A DNA stretch of 64,000 nucleotides, from NCBI GenBank assembly GCA_947504725.1, contig CANNHN010000001.1, positions 62,001 to 126,000 on the forward strand, given 5' to 3'. Made by a program: the position numbers and the translations under genes. Below, piece by piece: positions 54,101 to 61,094 of the stretch. The DNA comes from Bacteroidota bacterium. Its GTDB lineage: Bacteria; Bacteroidota; Bacteroidia; 2-12-FULL-35-15. Within the stretch, counting starts at the first letter, position 1. Every line of letters starts with the position of its first letter. A model generated the notes under the pieces. That model did not search any database. It saw nothing but the letters and a program-made list of their open reading frames with translations, and was not told the origin of the DNA.

Positions 54101-57002
54101 TTCAACAGATAATGCAATTGTTGATAATTCAACAAGCACAACTAATGCCGCAGATAATACAACTTCAAATCCTACATTTAATACGAATCAGAAATATTCA
54201 GAAGATATTGCTGCCACTAACGCAATTGCAAATGAAGCAGATCGAGAAAAAGCTAAAGCAGATGTATTGATGGATTGGAGCAAAGCAATTGATGCGGATG
54301 TTGCTAAGAAAAAAATAGATATGAATGCTAGCGATGATCCTGAAATGAAAGCGTTGCTCGCTATGAAGATTAAGCAGGGCGAGGATTTGTCAAAAGAAAA
54401 ACAAAAAGAAGCAGCACAAAGTTTAGCAAGAGTTGAAAGTATTAAAAATCCTAGCCTGGTTGCAAATACTACAAAAACAAACGACAATGCAGTAGTTGAT
54501 AATACAACAAAAACAACTGATAACGCAGTTGTTAATAATACAACAAAAACAACCGACAATGCAGTAGTTGATAATACAACAAAAACAACTGACAACGCAG
54601 TAGTTGATAATACAACAAAAACAACTGATAACGCAGTGGTTGATAATACAGCAAAAACAACCGATAACGCTTTAGTAGATAATGCTTCACAAACAACAGA
54701 TTCCTCTTCGGAAATTGAAGAAAAAGGTTTTGCATATTCTTCTTCAATAGCGAATGAGCAAGCAACAAAATCAGCAGTATTGTCTAAGGAATCGGATAAT
54801 TTAGCTTCTCAATCAAATGATTTAAAATCGAAAGCCGCTTCTGAAAATGATATAACAACAAAAAATGCAATTTATGCAGAAGCCGAGGAGTTTTCAAAAC
54901 AATCTGAAGCAAAACAGTTGGAAGCGGCTAAGGTTATTGGAACTGCAAATACAAAAGAATATAACGACAATCAAAATAAACTGGATCAATTTGTTGTTCT
55001 AACTAAAGGTAATTCTGCTGACGATATTTCAATGGCTGAAATGATGAAAGATGAAGCCGTTATTTATTTTAATCGCGCTCAAAAATCAAGAGAGGCTGCT
55101 AATTCAAGTACAAGTTTCTATGACAAAGAAACTTCTTTAGAAGATGCGTATAAAAATGAAATGATAGCTCTTGAGAAACAAAAGAAAGCAACTGACATCT
55201 ATTCAAAGTATGCATCTAATGTTGTAGTAAAAACGACCGACAACGCAGTTGTAAATAATACTACAAAAACAACCGATAATGCTGTCGTGAATAATACTAC
55301 AAAGACTACTGATAATGCTGTTGTAAATAACACAACTAAAACGGCAGACAATACTGCTGTAGACAACACAACAAAGACTTCAGACAATGCTGTTGTAAAT
55401 AACACAACTAAAACGGCAGACAATACTGCTGTAGACAACACAACAAAGACTTCAGACAATGCTGTTGTAAATAACACAACTAAAACGGCAGACAATTCTG
55501 CTGTAGACAACACAACAAAGACTTCAGACAATGCTGTTGTAAATAACACAACTAAAACAGCAGACAATTCTGCTGTAGACAACACAACAAAGACTTCAGA
55601 CAATGCTGTAGTGAATAAAACTAGTAATAATAATACATCAGTATCAAGTGCAGTATTCGTTAAAACAACAGTTCCGGTTTATTCGGCTTCTAAACCAATT
55701 CCTGTAAATGAGAAATTGCCAGAAGGATTGATTTTTAAAGTTCAAATTGGTGCATTTAGAAACCCGATTCCTCAAGATTTGTTTACTGGCATGTCTCCGA
55801 TTACTGGTGAGACGACTCCTCAAGGTTTTACAAGATATACGGCAGGATTATTTACAACTTTTGTAACTGCAGATAAAGTAAAACAAGAAATAAGAGATTT
55901 AGGTTATAAGGATGCATTTGTGGTAGCATTTTTAAATGGAAAGCGTATTCCAATGATTGAAGCAATGGCAATGACAGGTGAAACAATGCCAGCCAATAAT
56001 CAAATTGTAGCAAATACAACTAGTGTTGATAATACAACAAAAACAGCAGACAATGCAGTAGCGACAAACACAGCAAATAACACAACAAACATAACAAACG
56101 CAAATACAGCAGTTCAACCAGTAACGACTCCTGAGAATACTCAAAATGTAGCTACCGTTGGTGGATTGTTTTATACAGTTCAAATTGGTGTTTATTCTCA
56201 AGTAGTTTCTTCAAGAAAGTTGTACAACATTCAGCCACTATATACTGAAGTTGCTCCGAATGGAAATTATAGATACAACACAGGAATTTATAACAATGTT
56301 GGTCGTGCAGTAGAAGCAAAAAATATGATTATTGACGTTGGAATTAAAGATGCATTTGTAACAGCTTACTTTAATGGAAAACGTATTTCTTTGCCAGAAG
56401 CAGATCTGTTAATTAAAAATGGAACTGCTACTTATTCAACTGCTCCAAACATAAATGCTTTGCCAACATTTACAGCTTCTTCTGCACCTAGAACTTCACC
56501 TGTTAGTCCGAGAACAGTTGAATCAACTCCAATAGTTAATACTCCTATACCAACACCAGTTGAAACACCAACCGCAACACCAGTTGAAACAACAACTACA
56601 GCAACTACAACAACAACACCTGCAAATACCCCTGCAACAAATATTGTTACTGCTGCTACACCCATTGTGAGTGATCAATTAAAAGCGGAAGCAACAGCTA
56701 GCAATGTGATGCAAATTGATTCTGGAATTGTTTTTAAAGTTCAAATAGGCGCATTCAAAGAAGAAGTTCCATTAGAAATTGCAAACAAATTTTTGAAGAT
56801 AGCTAAAAAAGGTGTGAAAAATTATAAAGATGCAAATGGATTAACTATTTATACGGTTGGAACTTATAAAACATATACTGAAGCTGCTTCCGTTAGAACA
56901 GAGGTTGTGAATGAAGCTGCGATTACTGATGCTTTTATAGTTGCTTATAAAGATGGAAATAAAATTACGATAGACGAAGCAAGAGCATTAATTGGTCAAT
57001 AA
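51108..57002 (+). CDS. Giant TPR/PD40/repeat/triple-SPOR envelope protein
   Basis: About 1964 residues. The signal peptide is MKHVRFLFLLL...NASAQ. In order: TPR-like helices (25-155); PD40 blades (about 195-350, for example GKVLYFCSKGHNSMGGYDIYKT); regulatory-like domain (355-445); coiled-coil (about 530-800); three linkers built from 12-residue NTTKTTDNAVVD units separated by related coiled-coil modules (from about 805 to 1505); then three SPOR domains (about 1541-1615, 1686-1760, 1873-1964), each opening with a KVQIGAF or TVQIGVY strand. SPOR domains bind peptidoglycan lacking stem peptides. The N-terminal half is homologous to the 14252 protein and to PorE. It is followed 9 bases later by clpS. 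Confidence 0.82.
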   Translation: MKHVRFLFLLLITLAFSTLNASAQTTFGSEEELKTQASKLFDEDEFEEAYPLYSQLTSIYPKDPNYNYRLGVCMLYASDDKEKPIAFLEFASGKPDVEKEVNYYLAKAYHLNYRFDDAIKEYTKYKNVASGAKAEKLMVERQIEMCINGKKLLRNLTDLVVIEKKEMSRIDFYRSYDISGIGGKLLAKPDEEAFKTALDKKKKEKSIIYLATNNNQVFFSSYGDNMDQGKDIYIIRKLPTGEWSKPQTLGYPVNTEYDEDFPFLHPNGKVLYFCSKGHNSMGGYDIYKTTLNEETYTWNKPVNLDFPINTPDDDVLYITNEDEKEAYFSSARASKSGKTAVYHINVERKPIDIAIIKGAVIKNRDEQAIDVKITIKDLADNVILGIFNSKAANGVYLINIPNGGKFLFTVEATGFATQSDVVEVPVQYVFRPMKQEISYELGTDKLIIKNLFDEVLDDASYLLALNFIKEKSKMDVNVGENNNVSVNNAVKDTASSSSVATNTLQDNKINDNSTTSSKKLTNDDIVKIGYSDAEDVAKEAKDLREQADVALVLANQKNELAINKGKEAEQLMSDASKMSDNIKKQATLEEATFATKEAEELNQETVAAFNLAKKIEYRAVAKDKEAELSLQYAKDLEAAVKSKNTDPALFSKLEEQQKKLDDLAEQNNNPTLANSLKMDVDNKKREWEKAVQTSADIKQEIADNEALAVTTQAEADKERNAKVKQGLIDQITGLKMDTEDIKKDLALNEQKVAQLQKEYNGVVNETALVSNVYDKAKTTTNEKAAADVAMIEKAKLEAQVNTIKNTTTTTDNAVAVKTIDNAVAVNTTKSTDNVVVENTTKSTDNVVVDNTTKTTDNALVDNTTKTTDNAVVDNTTKTADNAIVDNTTIDNSSNVKVDYSKKYSDEIAATDNISNELERENKKAELLKEWSGSLSEDIAAKKEESKNEKDKTKKKELNSEIAALEKELKEKQKTTSATLATVEKLNKDAAVADNVSSTSTDNAIVDNSTSTTNAADNTTSNPTFNTNQKYSEDIAATNAIANEADREKAKADVLMDWSKAIDADVAKKKIDMNASDDPEMKALLAMKIKQGEDLSKEKQKEAAQSLARVESIKNPSLVANTTKTNDNAVVDNTTKTTDNAVVNNTTKTTDNAVVDNTTKTTDNAVVDNTTKTTDNAVVDNTAKTTDNALVDNASQTTDSSSEIEEKGFAYSSSIANEQATKSAVLSKESDNLASQSNDLKSKAASENDITTKNAIYAEAEEFSKQSEAKQLEAAKVIGTANTKEYNDNQNKLDQFVVLTKGNSADDISMAEMMKDEAVIYFNRAQKSREAANSSTSFYDKETSLEDAYKNEMIALEKQKKATDIYSKYASNVVVKTTDNAVVNNTTKTTDNAVVNNTTKTTDNAVVNNTTKTADNTAVDNTTKTSDNAVVNNTTKTADNTAVDNTTKTSDNAVVNNTTKTADNSAVDNTTKTSDNAVVNNTTKTADNSAVDNTTKTSDNAVVNKTSNNNTSVSSAVFVKTTVPVYSASKPIPVNEKLPEGLIFKVQIGAFRNPIPQDLFTGMSPITGETTPQGFTRYTAGLFTTFVTADKVKQEIRDLGYKDAFVVAFLNGKRIPMIEAMAMTGETMPANNQIVANTTSVDNTTKTADNAVATNTANNTTNITNANTAVQPVTTPENTQNVATVGGLFYTVQIGVYSQVVSSRKLYNIQPLYTEVAPNGNYRYNTGIYNNVGRAVEAKNMIIDVGIKDAFVTAYFNGKRISLPEADLLIKNGTATYSTAPNINALPTFTASSAPRTSPVSPRTVESTPIVNTPIPTPVETPTATPVETTTTATTTTTPANTPATNIVTAATPIVSDQLKAEATASNVMQIDSGIVFKVQIGAFKEEVPLEIANKFLKIAKKGVKNYKDANGLTIYTVGTYKTYTEAASVRTEVVNEAAITDAFIVAYKDGNKITIDEARALIGQ
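53523..53785 (+). repeat. 36-nt tandem repeat array 1 in the giant gene
   Basis: About seven diverged 36-nt units encoding NTTKTTDNAVVD-like dodecapeptides. Units differ more than those in array 3, for example the variants NTTKSTDNVVVE and NTTKTADNAIVD. Confidence 0.75.
54469..54705 (+). repeat. 36-nt tandem repeat array 2 in the giant gene
   Basis: About six copies of the 36-nt NTTKTTDNAVVD unit, some nearly identical, between two coiled-coil modules. Confidence 0.75.
55231..55619 (+). repeat. 36/72-nt tandem repeat array 3 in the giant gene
   Basis: About eleven 36-nt units. Four copies of a 72-nt higher-order unit start at 55359, 55431, 55503 and 55575 (the last partial); the complete ones differ by only one or two bases. 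The unit encodes alternating NTTKTADN(T/S)AVD and NTTKTSDNAVVN. Near-identity suggests recent expansion. Confidence 0.85.
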
Positions 57003-57011
57003 GATAAGAAA

Positions 57012-57317
57012 ATGAACATTGAAGATTTCGATAAACAACAACACGATTTAGATACCGACTCGGACGTTTTAATTGCTCCTGAGGAAGTAGCAGTGCAAGG
57101 GAAGCAGCTTATCGTTTATAATGATGATTTTAACACATTTGATCATGTGATTGATGCGCTTATTAAAGTTTGCAAGCATGATCCAATTCAAGCCGAGCAA
57201 TGTACTTTTTTAATTCATTACAAAGGGAAGTGATCCGTAAAAAAAGGTTCTTACGAAACATTAGAACCAATGTGTACTGCTTTGTTAGAAAGAGGAATTA
57301 CTGCGGAGATAGAATAA
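57012..57317 (+). CDS. clpS: ClpS adaptor with in-frame TGA (57231-57233)
   Basis: ClpS delivers N-degron substrates to ClpAP/ClpCP. The first 73 codons encode the binding fold: IVYNDDFNTFDHVIDALIKV (pocket residues) and TFLIHYKGK (the pocket His). Next comes TGA, and the same frame then continues SVKKGSYETLEPMCTALLERGITAEIE to TAA at 57315-57317, giving about 101 residues, normal for ClpS. The continued sequence is clearly family-like, and in Bacteroidota relatives I recall Cys at the TGA site (HYKGKC). The TGA could be a nonsense mutation, sequencing error or selenocysteine codon. TGA is a normal stop for ligA and the SLC13 gene here. Without readthrough the ClpA-contacting C-terminal part is lost. 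Confidence 0.85.
57246..57268 (+). other. Hairpin shortly downstream of the clpS TGA
   Basis: GGTTCT (57246-57251) is complementary to AGAACC (57263-57268) with an 11-base loop, beginning 12 bases after the in-frame TGA. Bacterial selenocysteine elements sit in this range, but the loop lacks the familiar GGUCU-type features of E. coli and the stem may be chance. Confidence 0.35.
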
Positions 57318-57332
57318 TACAAAAATAATTTC

Positions 57333-58136
57333 ATGAAAGAGAAAATAACATTATCCGTTTTGATAATTGCACTAGTTATTGTAGCATGTCAGAAAGTGCC
57401 AATTACAGGGCGTAAACAAATGAGTTTGATTTCTGAATCAGAAATGATTGGAATGAGTTTAACAAGTTATGCTGATTTTTTATCAAAGAATCCAGCTGTT
57501 TCTGAATCAGATGCAAATGCTAATATGGTTTCAAGAATAGGCAAAGACATGCAAAAAGCGGTTGAAACTTTTATGGCTGAAAAAGGTTTGTCGACCAGAT
57601 TGGATGGTTATCAGTGGGAATTCCACATGGTTAACGAGAATATTGTAAATGCGTGGTGCATGCCTGGAGGAAAGGTTGTTGTTTATTCTGGATTATTACC
57701 TGTTACTCAAACCGAATCGGGATTAGCTTGTGTGATGGGACATGAAATTGCACATGCAGTTGCTCGACATGGTAACGAACGTATGAGTCAAGGTTTGCTC
57801 ATTCAAGTAGGTGGTGCTGCTTTGTCTGTAGCACTTTCCCAAAAACCACAACTGACTCAGGATTTATTTTTGCAATCGTATGGATTAAGTTCTCAATTGG
57901 GAATGCTGAAATATTCACGCACACATGAAAGTGAAGCAGATAAAATGGGATTGGTGTTTATGGCCATTGCTGGATATGATCCTAATGAAGCAATTGCATT
58001 TTGGGAACGAATGGAACAAGCGAGTGGAGGCAACAAGCCGCCAGAAATATTAAGTACACATCCTAGTGATGCAACTCGCATAGCTGATATAAAAGCGTTT
58101 TTGCCTGAGGCGATGAAGTATTACAAGAAGAAGTAG
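57333..58136 (+). CDS. M48-family metalloprotease lipoprotein
   Basis: This 267-residue protein has a lipobox (LVIVAC, Cys near 19) and no transmembrane helix after it, so it is probably a periplasmic outer-membrane-bound lipoprotein. The zinc motif is GHEIAHAVARHGNER, with the third ligand Glu in THESEADKMG. This matches the BepA/YcaL/LoiP type of M48 proteases that check outer-membrane protein assembly. Position in a T9SS-rich region agrees with an envelope quality role. It begins 15 bases after clpS. Confidence 0.9.
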   Translation: MKEKITLSVLIIALVIVACQKVPITGRKQMSLISESEMIGMSLTSYADFLSKNPAVSESDANANMVSRIGKDMQKAVETFMAEKGLSTRLDGYQWEFHMVNENIVNAWCMPGGKVVVYSGLLPVTQTESGLACVMGHEIAHAVARHGNERMSQGLLIQVGGAALSVALSQKPQLTQDLFLQSYGLSSQLGMLKYSRTHESEADKMGLVFMAIAGYDPNEAIAFWERMEQASGGNKPPEILSTHPSDATRIADIKAFLPEAMKYYKKK

Positions 58137-58187
58137 TAGAAATTATTTACATTGAGCGGAGGCAATGTGCTCTATAATTGATATTAC

Positions 58188-58706
58188 TTATTTCTCCAGT
58201 GTCAAAAATCCTGTTAACGTATCAACCAAGTCATTCAATAAAACTTGTCTTTCAGACGTTATATTTTTTTTGAACTCTTTTACTTTTGTTATTGCTGATG
58301 TTACATCCGTCTCCGTAAAGGGCCCTTCCATATTCTCAATGGTAGTAATTGCTTCCAAAGAAATTAAATAGTTTTCATCCAATGCCAATAAAATAAAGAA
58401 TGGCAAGTATTTACTAAAATTTATTTCTGATTCCCAGCAAGCAGCTACTAAAAGATGTCTTACTTCTTTTGCTTTCGGACTTGCAATCGCAACAAGTAAA
58501 GTGTCACCACCTTTTTCTTTTTTTAAGGTCAATAATGCTTCTTCTTTTATTTCTTTGTTGGCTGGATCTGTTAATAAGGAAATCAAAGCTGAAATTTTTT
58601 CTTCATTCGTTACGGGCATTGTTACACCTTCTTCAGTGTTGCCAACAATTGTTGTGGCGTATTCTTTTGAGTTGAAATATTTTTTTAAGTTATCTGTTGC
58701 GTCCAT
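58188..58706 (-). CDS. Cytoplasmic helical-repeat protein, unknown function
   Basis: This 172-residue protein has no signal peptide. It is predicted all-helical, with HEAT-like repeated segments such as ISALISLLTDPANKEIKEEALLTL, ASPKAKEVRHLLVAACWESEI and ALDENYLISLEAITTIENMEG. I do not recognise a named family. A short inverted repeat (ACATTG/CAATGT, 58149-58168) lies just downstream between it and the M48 gene. Confidence 0.65.
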   Translation of the reverse strand: MDATDNLKKYFNSKEYATTIVGNTEEGVTMPVTNEEKISALISLLTDPANKEIKEEALLTLKKEKGGDTLLVAIASPKAKEVRHLLVAACWESEINFSKYLPFFILLALDENYLISLEAITTIENMEGPFTETDVTSAITKVKEFKKNITSERQVLLNDLVDTLTGFLTLEK

Positions 58707-58794
58707 TTTAATTATATTTTTTTAAGTGAGCAAATATCCGTAAATTTATTGATATGGAATTAATAGATTTAATCCGTCTTATATAAAACGTGCT

Positions 58795-59487
58795 ATGATT
58801 CAACAAGCTTTTTTTACAATTAAGGAGCCTTGTCAACAAGGTTGGGAGAATATGAGTGTTTCCGAAAAGGGAAGATTTTGTTCTTCTTGTAATAAACAGG
58901 TTCATGATTTTTCTAACTCAAGTATTGATGATATAAAGAAAGCATATTCGGAAAGTAGAGATGGTTTATGTGGGCACGTTCCTGTAAAGGTCTTGCAAGA
59001 ACAATACGTTGAAAATTTTATTCAAACAGAACATTTCAGTTATTTAAAAAGATTTTGGATTGCTGCTGTTTTTTGTTTTGGTGCAAGTTTGTTTACAGTA
59101 GATGATGTAAAAGCAAGTTCATTTTATAAAATTAAAACTGCTTTATTTAAAAATTCTTCAGAAATAAATGATACAATTAGTGTAAAAGGGGTGGTAAAAG
59201 ATAATATTTCACAGGCGCGAATTCCCTATGTTGCTGTTGCAGCTATTTGTAATAATATTGTTGTTGCTAAAGCACAAGCTAATATTAATGGTGAATACGA
59301 AATTAGAATTCCTAAAACTTATAATGTTGTTGATTTTAAAGCAATTTATCTTGGTTATAATACGCGTTTGATAAAAAATATTTCAGTAACAAAATCTAAA
59401 AATATTGTAGTTGATATTGATATGCAAATGAAAGAAGAATTGATGTTAGAAGGATATATTGAACCCCATTACATTGTACCTAAATAA
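58795..59487 (+). CDS. Cys-rich N-terminus, single TM and regulatory-like domain protein
   Basis: This 230-residue protein has four Cys (KEPCQQGWENM, GRFCSSCNKQVHDFS, GLCGHVPV) that could form a zinc-binding module at the N-terminus (residues 12-62). A transmembrane helix follows (about 84-102: FWIAAVFCFGASLFTV), then a carboxypeptidase regulatory-like beta-sandwich (about 125-215: VSVKGVVKDNISQARIPYVAV). The likely topology is cytoplasmic zinc module, helix, periplasmic beta domain. This combination is common in Bacteroidota but undefined. It overlaps the end of the EamA gene by eight bases. Confidence 0.7.
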   Translation: MIQQAFFTIKEPCQQGWENMSVSEKGRFCSSCNKQVHDFSNSSIDDIKKAYSESRDGLCGHVPVKVLQEQYVENFIQTEHFSYLKRFWIAAVFCFGASLFTVDDVKASSFYKIKTALFKNSSEINDTISVKGVVKDNISQARIPYVAVAAICNNIVVAKAQANINGEYEIRIPKTYNVVDFKAIYLGYNTRLIKNISVTKSKNIVVDIDMQMKEELMLEGYIEPHYIVPK

Positions 59488-60451
59488 AAGAAAGAATTTT
59501 ATCCCTCCAAATCAATACCATCACACCGGCTATCGCTATCAATGCCGCAACAACTGATTTTATTGTTATTTTCTCTTTGTAGAATAAATAGGAGAGCGGC
59601 AGTACAAAAACGGGAACCAACGCAAAAATAGTTTGCGCAACAGATGGCTTGTTCTGTAATAATGAAATTGTAAGCATCGATAAACTTACTCCCATAACAG
59701 GTCCGAATATCGTTCCACCTAAGGTAAAAATTAATCCATTGTTTCTATTTTCTAAAGCAGGTTGATTTATTTCTCTGAATTTGCCCCGAGCAATTGTAAT
59801 CAAATACATAATTCCCATTGCAACAATCATTCGTATCCAGGTAGCTTGGAAAAATGGTAAATCGGTATTATCGATTTGTGTTTCAAAACCTTTATTAGCG
59901 AGTACTAGTCCAAAACCTTGACAAACAGCAGAAAGAATAGCAAACAAAATACCCTTTCCTTTGCTCCCTATTGCATGATCATTTATTCGTCCGTTGCTAC
60001 CTTTGTTTAAACTCAACCAAACAACTCCAGCAATTGTAATGAGGATACCAACTATCCCTATGATGTTAATTCGTTCACCAATAAGAAAAAATGCGGAAAC
60101 TAAAGCTGCTGCCGGAGCTAGTGTTGTGAAAATGCTTCCAATGCGCGGACCAAGAATTACAAATGAGGTGAATCCAAAATAATCACCCAAGGCCAATCCA
60201 ATAACACCCGATGCTCCAAACCACATCCAATGTTCTAGATGAGGGACTGTAAAAAGTTCGGTAAACGAGATTGGTAAAAATAAAAGGCAAATAATGGTTA
60301 GGAATATGACTGCAAATACCAAACGAATATGATTAACAGTGTTGGGCCCCATTCTTCGAGCGGCTTCTGTGAATGGAAATATGCCAATGCTCCATGAAAG
60401 TGTAGTTGCTAAAGCTACAAGTTCGCCTAAATATGAAAATCCAATGGGCAT
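59480..60451 (-). CDS. EamA/DMT-family transporter
   Basis: About 323 residues from the ATG at 60451. Ten hydrophobic helices are arranged as two EamA repeats (about 1-145 and 160-323). PFTEAARRMGPNTVNHIRLVFAVI lies in the first repeat and VFVLPLSYLFYKEKITIKSVVAALIAIAGVMVL in the second. The family exports metabolites and amino acids, and the substrate is unknown. Its 3' end overlaps the convergent gene by eight bases. Confidence 0.85.
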   Translation of the reverse strand: MPIGFSYLGELVALATTLSWSIGIFPFTEAARRMGPNTVNHIRLVFAVIFLTIICLLFLPISFTELFTVPHLEHWMWFGASGVIGLALGDYFGFTSFVILGPRIGSIFTTLAPAAALVSAFFLIGERINIIGIVGILITIAGVVWLSLNKGSNGRINDHAIGSKGKGILFAILSAVCQGFGLVLANKGFETQIDNTDLPFFQATWIRMIVAMGIMYLITIARGKFREINQPALENRNNGLIFTLGGTIFGPVMGVSLSMLTISLLQNKPSVAQTIFALVPVFVLPLSYLFYKEKITIKSVVAALIAIAGVMVLIWRDKILSFI

Positions 60452-60674
60452 TCGATACAAATGTTAATTATGCCCGCAAATGTAGGGTTTTTCAATTTAT
60501 TGCCTTTTTTGTTTGTTCGTGCGCAAATAGAATTTATTCATCGATAAAATATGGTTATTGGTAGTATATTGTTAGTGTTATCGCACATTCAGGTGTTAAT
60601 AAGTTGATATCCACTATTTTGCTTTTGTAAAAAAATTAAACTCTATTTGTTATACTAATATTAAAAAATCAAAC

Positions 60675-61037
60675 ATGAACGCATTCAAACGAATATCTAT
60701 TATCGGCTTTTGTTTTTCATTTTTTATAATTGCTCAATCTTCAAATGCTCAAAACATTCAGATTCCAGCAGAAAGCCCAGACTTTAAAGTATTCCCTAAT
60801 CCTAACCAAAGTGATTCTGATACTTATGTTAGTTTGCAAGGTTTTAAAGCAGACAATTTATTAGTGGTTGTATACGATATGTTGGGCAGAGAAATTTATT
60901 CTAAAGTGCAACTTATGGAAAACGGTGGTTTCTTATTTACTATCACAACAGATGGTAAGCAATTAACAACCGGCATATATTTGATAACAGCTTCAGCTAA
61001 CGATAAAGTATTTCATCAAAAACTCATTGTAAAGTAA
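60675..61037 (+). CDS. Stand-alone T9SS type A sorting domain protein
   Basis: This 120-residue protein has a signal peptide ending NAQ (about residue 26) and almost nothing else except a T9SS type A sorting domain: FKVFPNPNQSDSDTYVSL, VYDMLGREIYSK and LTTGIYLITASANDKVF. Only about ten residues lie between the two. Sorting domains normally target larger passenger proteins. It has its own terminator. Confidence 0.82.
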   Translation: MNAFKRISIIGFCFSFFIIAQSSNAQNIQIPAESPDFKVFPNPNQSDSDTYVSLQGFKADNLLVVVYDMLGREIYSKVQLMENGGFLFTITTDGKQLTTGIYLITASANDKVFHQKLIVK

Positions 61038-61061
61038 AAATTGTCTCTCTAAACAATTTCT

Positions 61062-61094
61062 AAACAGCTCTTCATCTTCGGATAAGAGCTGTTT
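61062..61094. terminator. Bidirectional rho-independent terminator
   Basis: AAACAGCTCTT (61062-61072) pairs with AAGAGCTGTTT (61084-61094) around an 11-base loop, followed by T residues. It lies between the sorting-domain gene and the convergent DUF3108 gene. Confidence 0.88.

Noticed and set aside
53501-55603. Long antisense open frames across the repeat arrays of the giant gene (for example 54188-54595 and 55199-55603, minus strand)
   Set aside because: They are created by the 36-nt repeat periodicity and the absence of stops on the opposite strand. Their translations are repetitive Val/Leu/Ser-rich and have no start context or domain.
55231-55619. Possible CRISPR array because of regular 36/72-nt repeats
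   Set aside because: The repeats are contiguous and in frame with a protein, there are no unique spacers, and no cas gene is in the window.
57231-57233. Genome-wide reassignment of TGA as a sense codon
   Set aside because: ligA (TGA at 38526-38528) and the SLC13 gene (TGA at 25792-25794) use TGA as a stop with normal family lengths, so only the clpS TGA is unusual.
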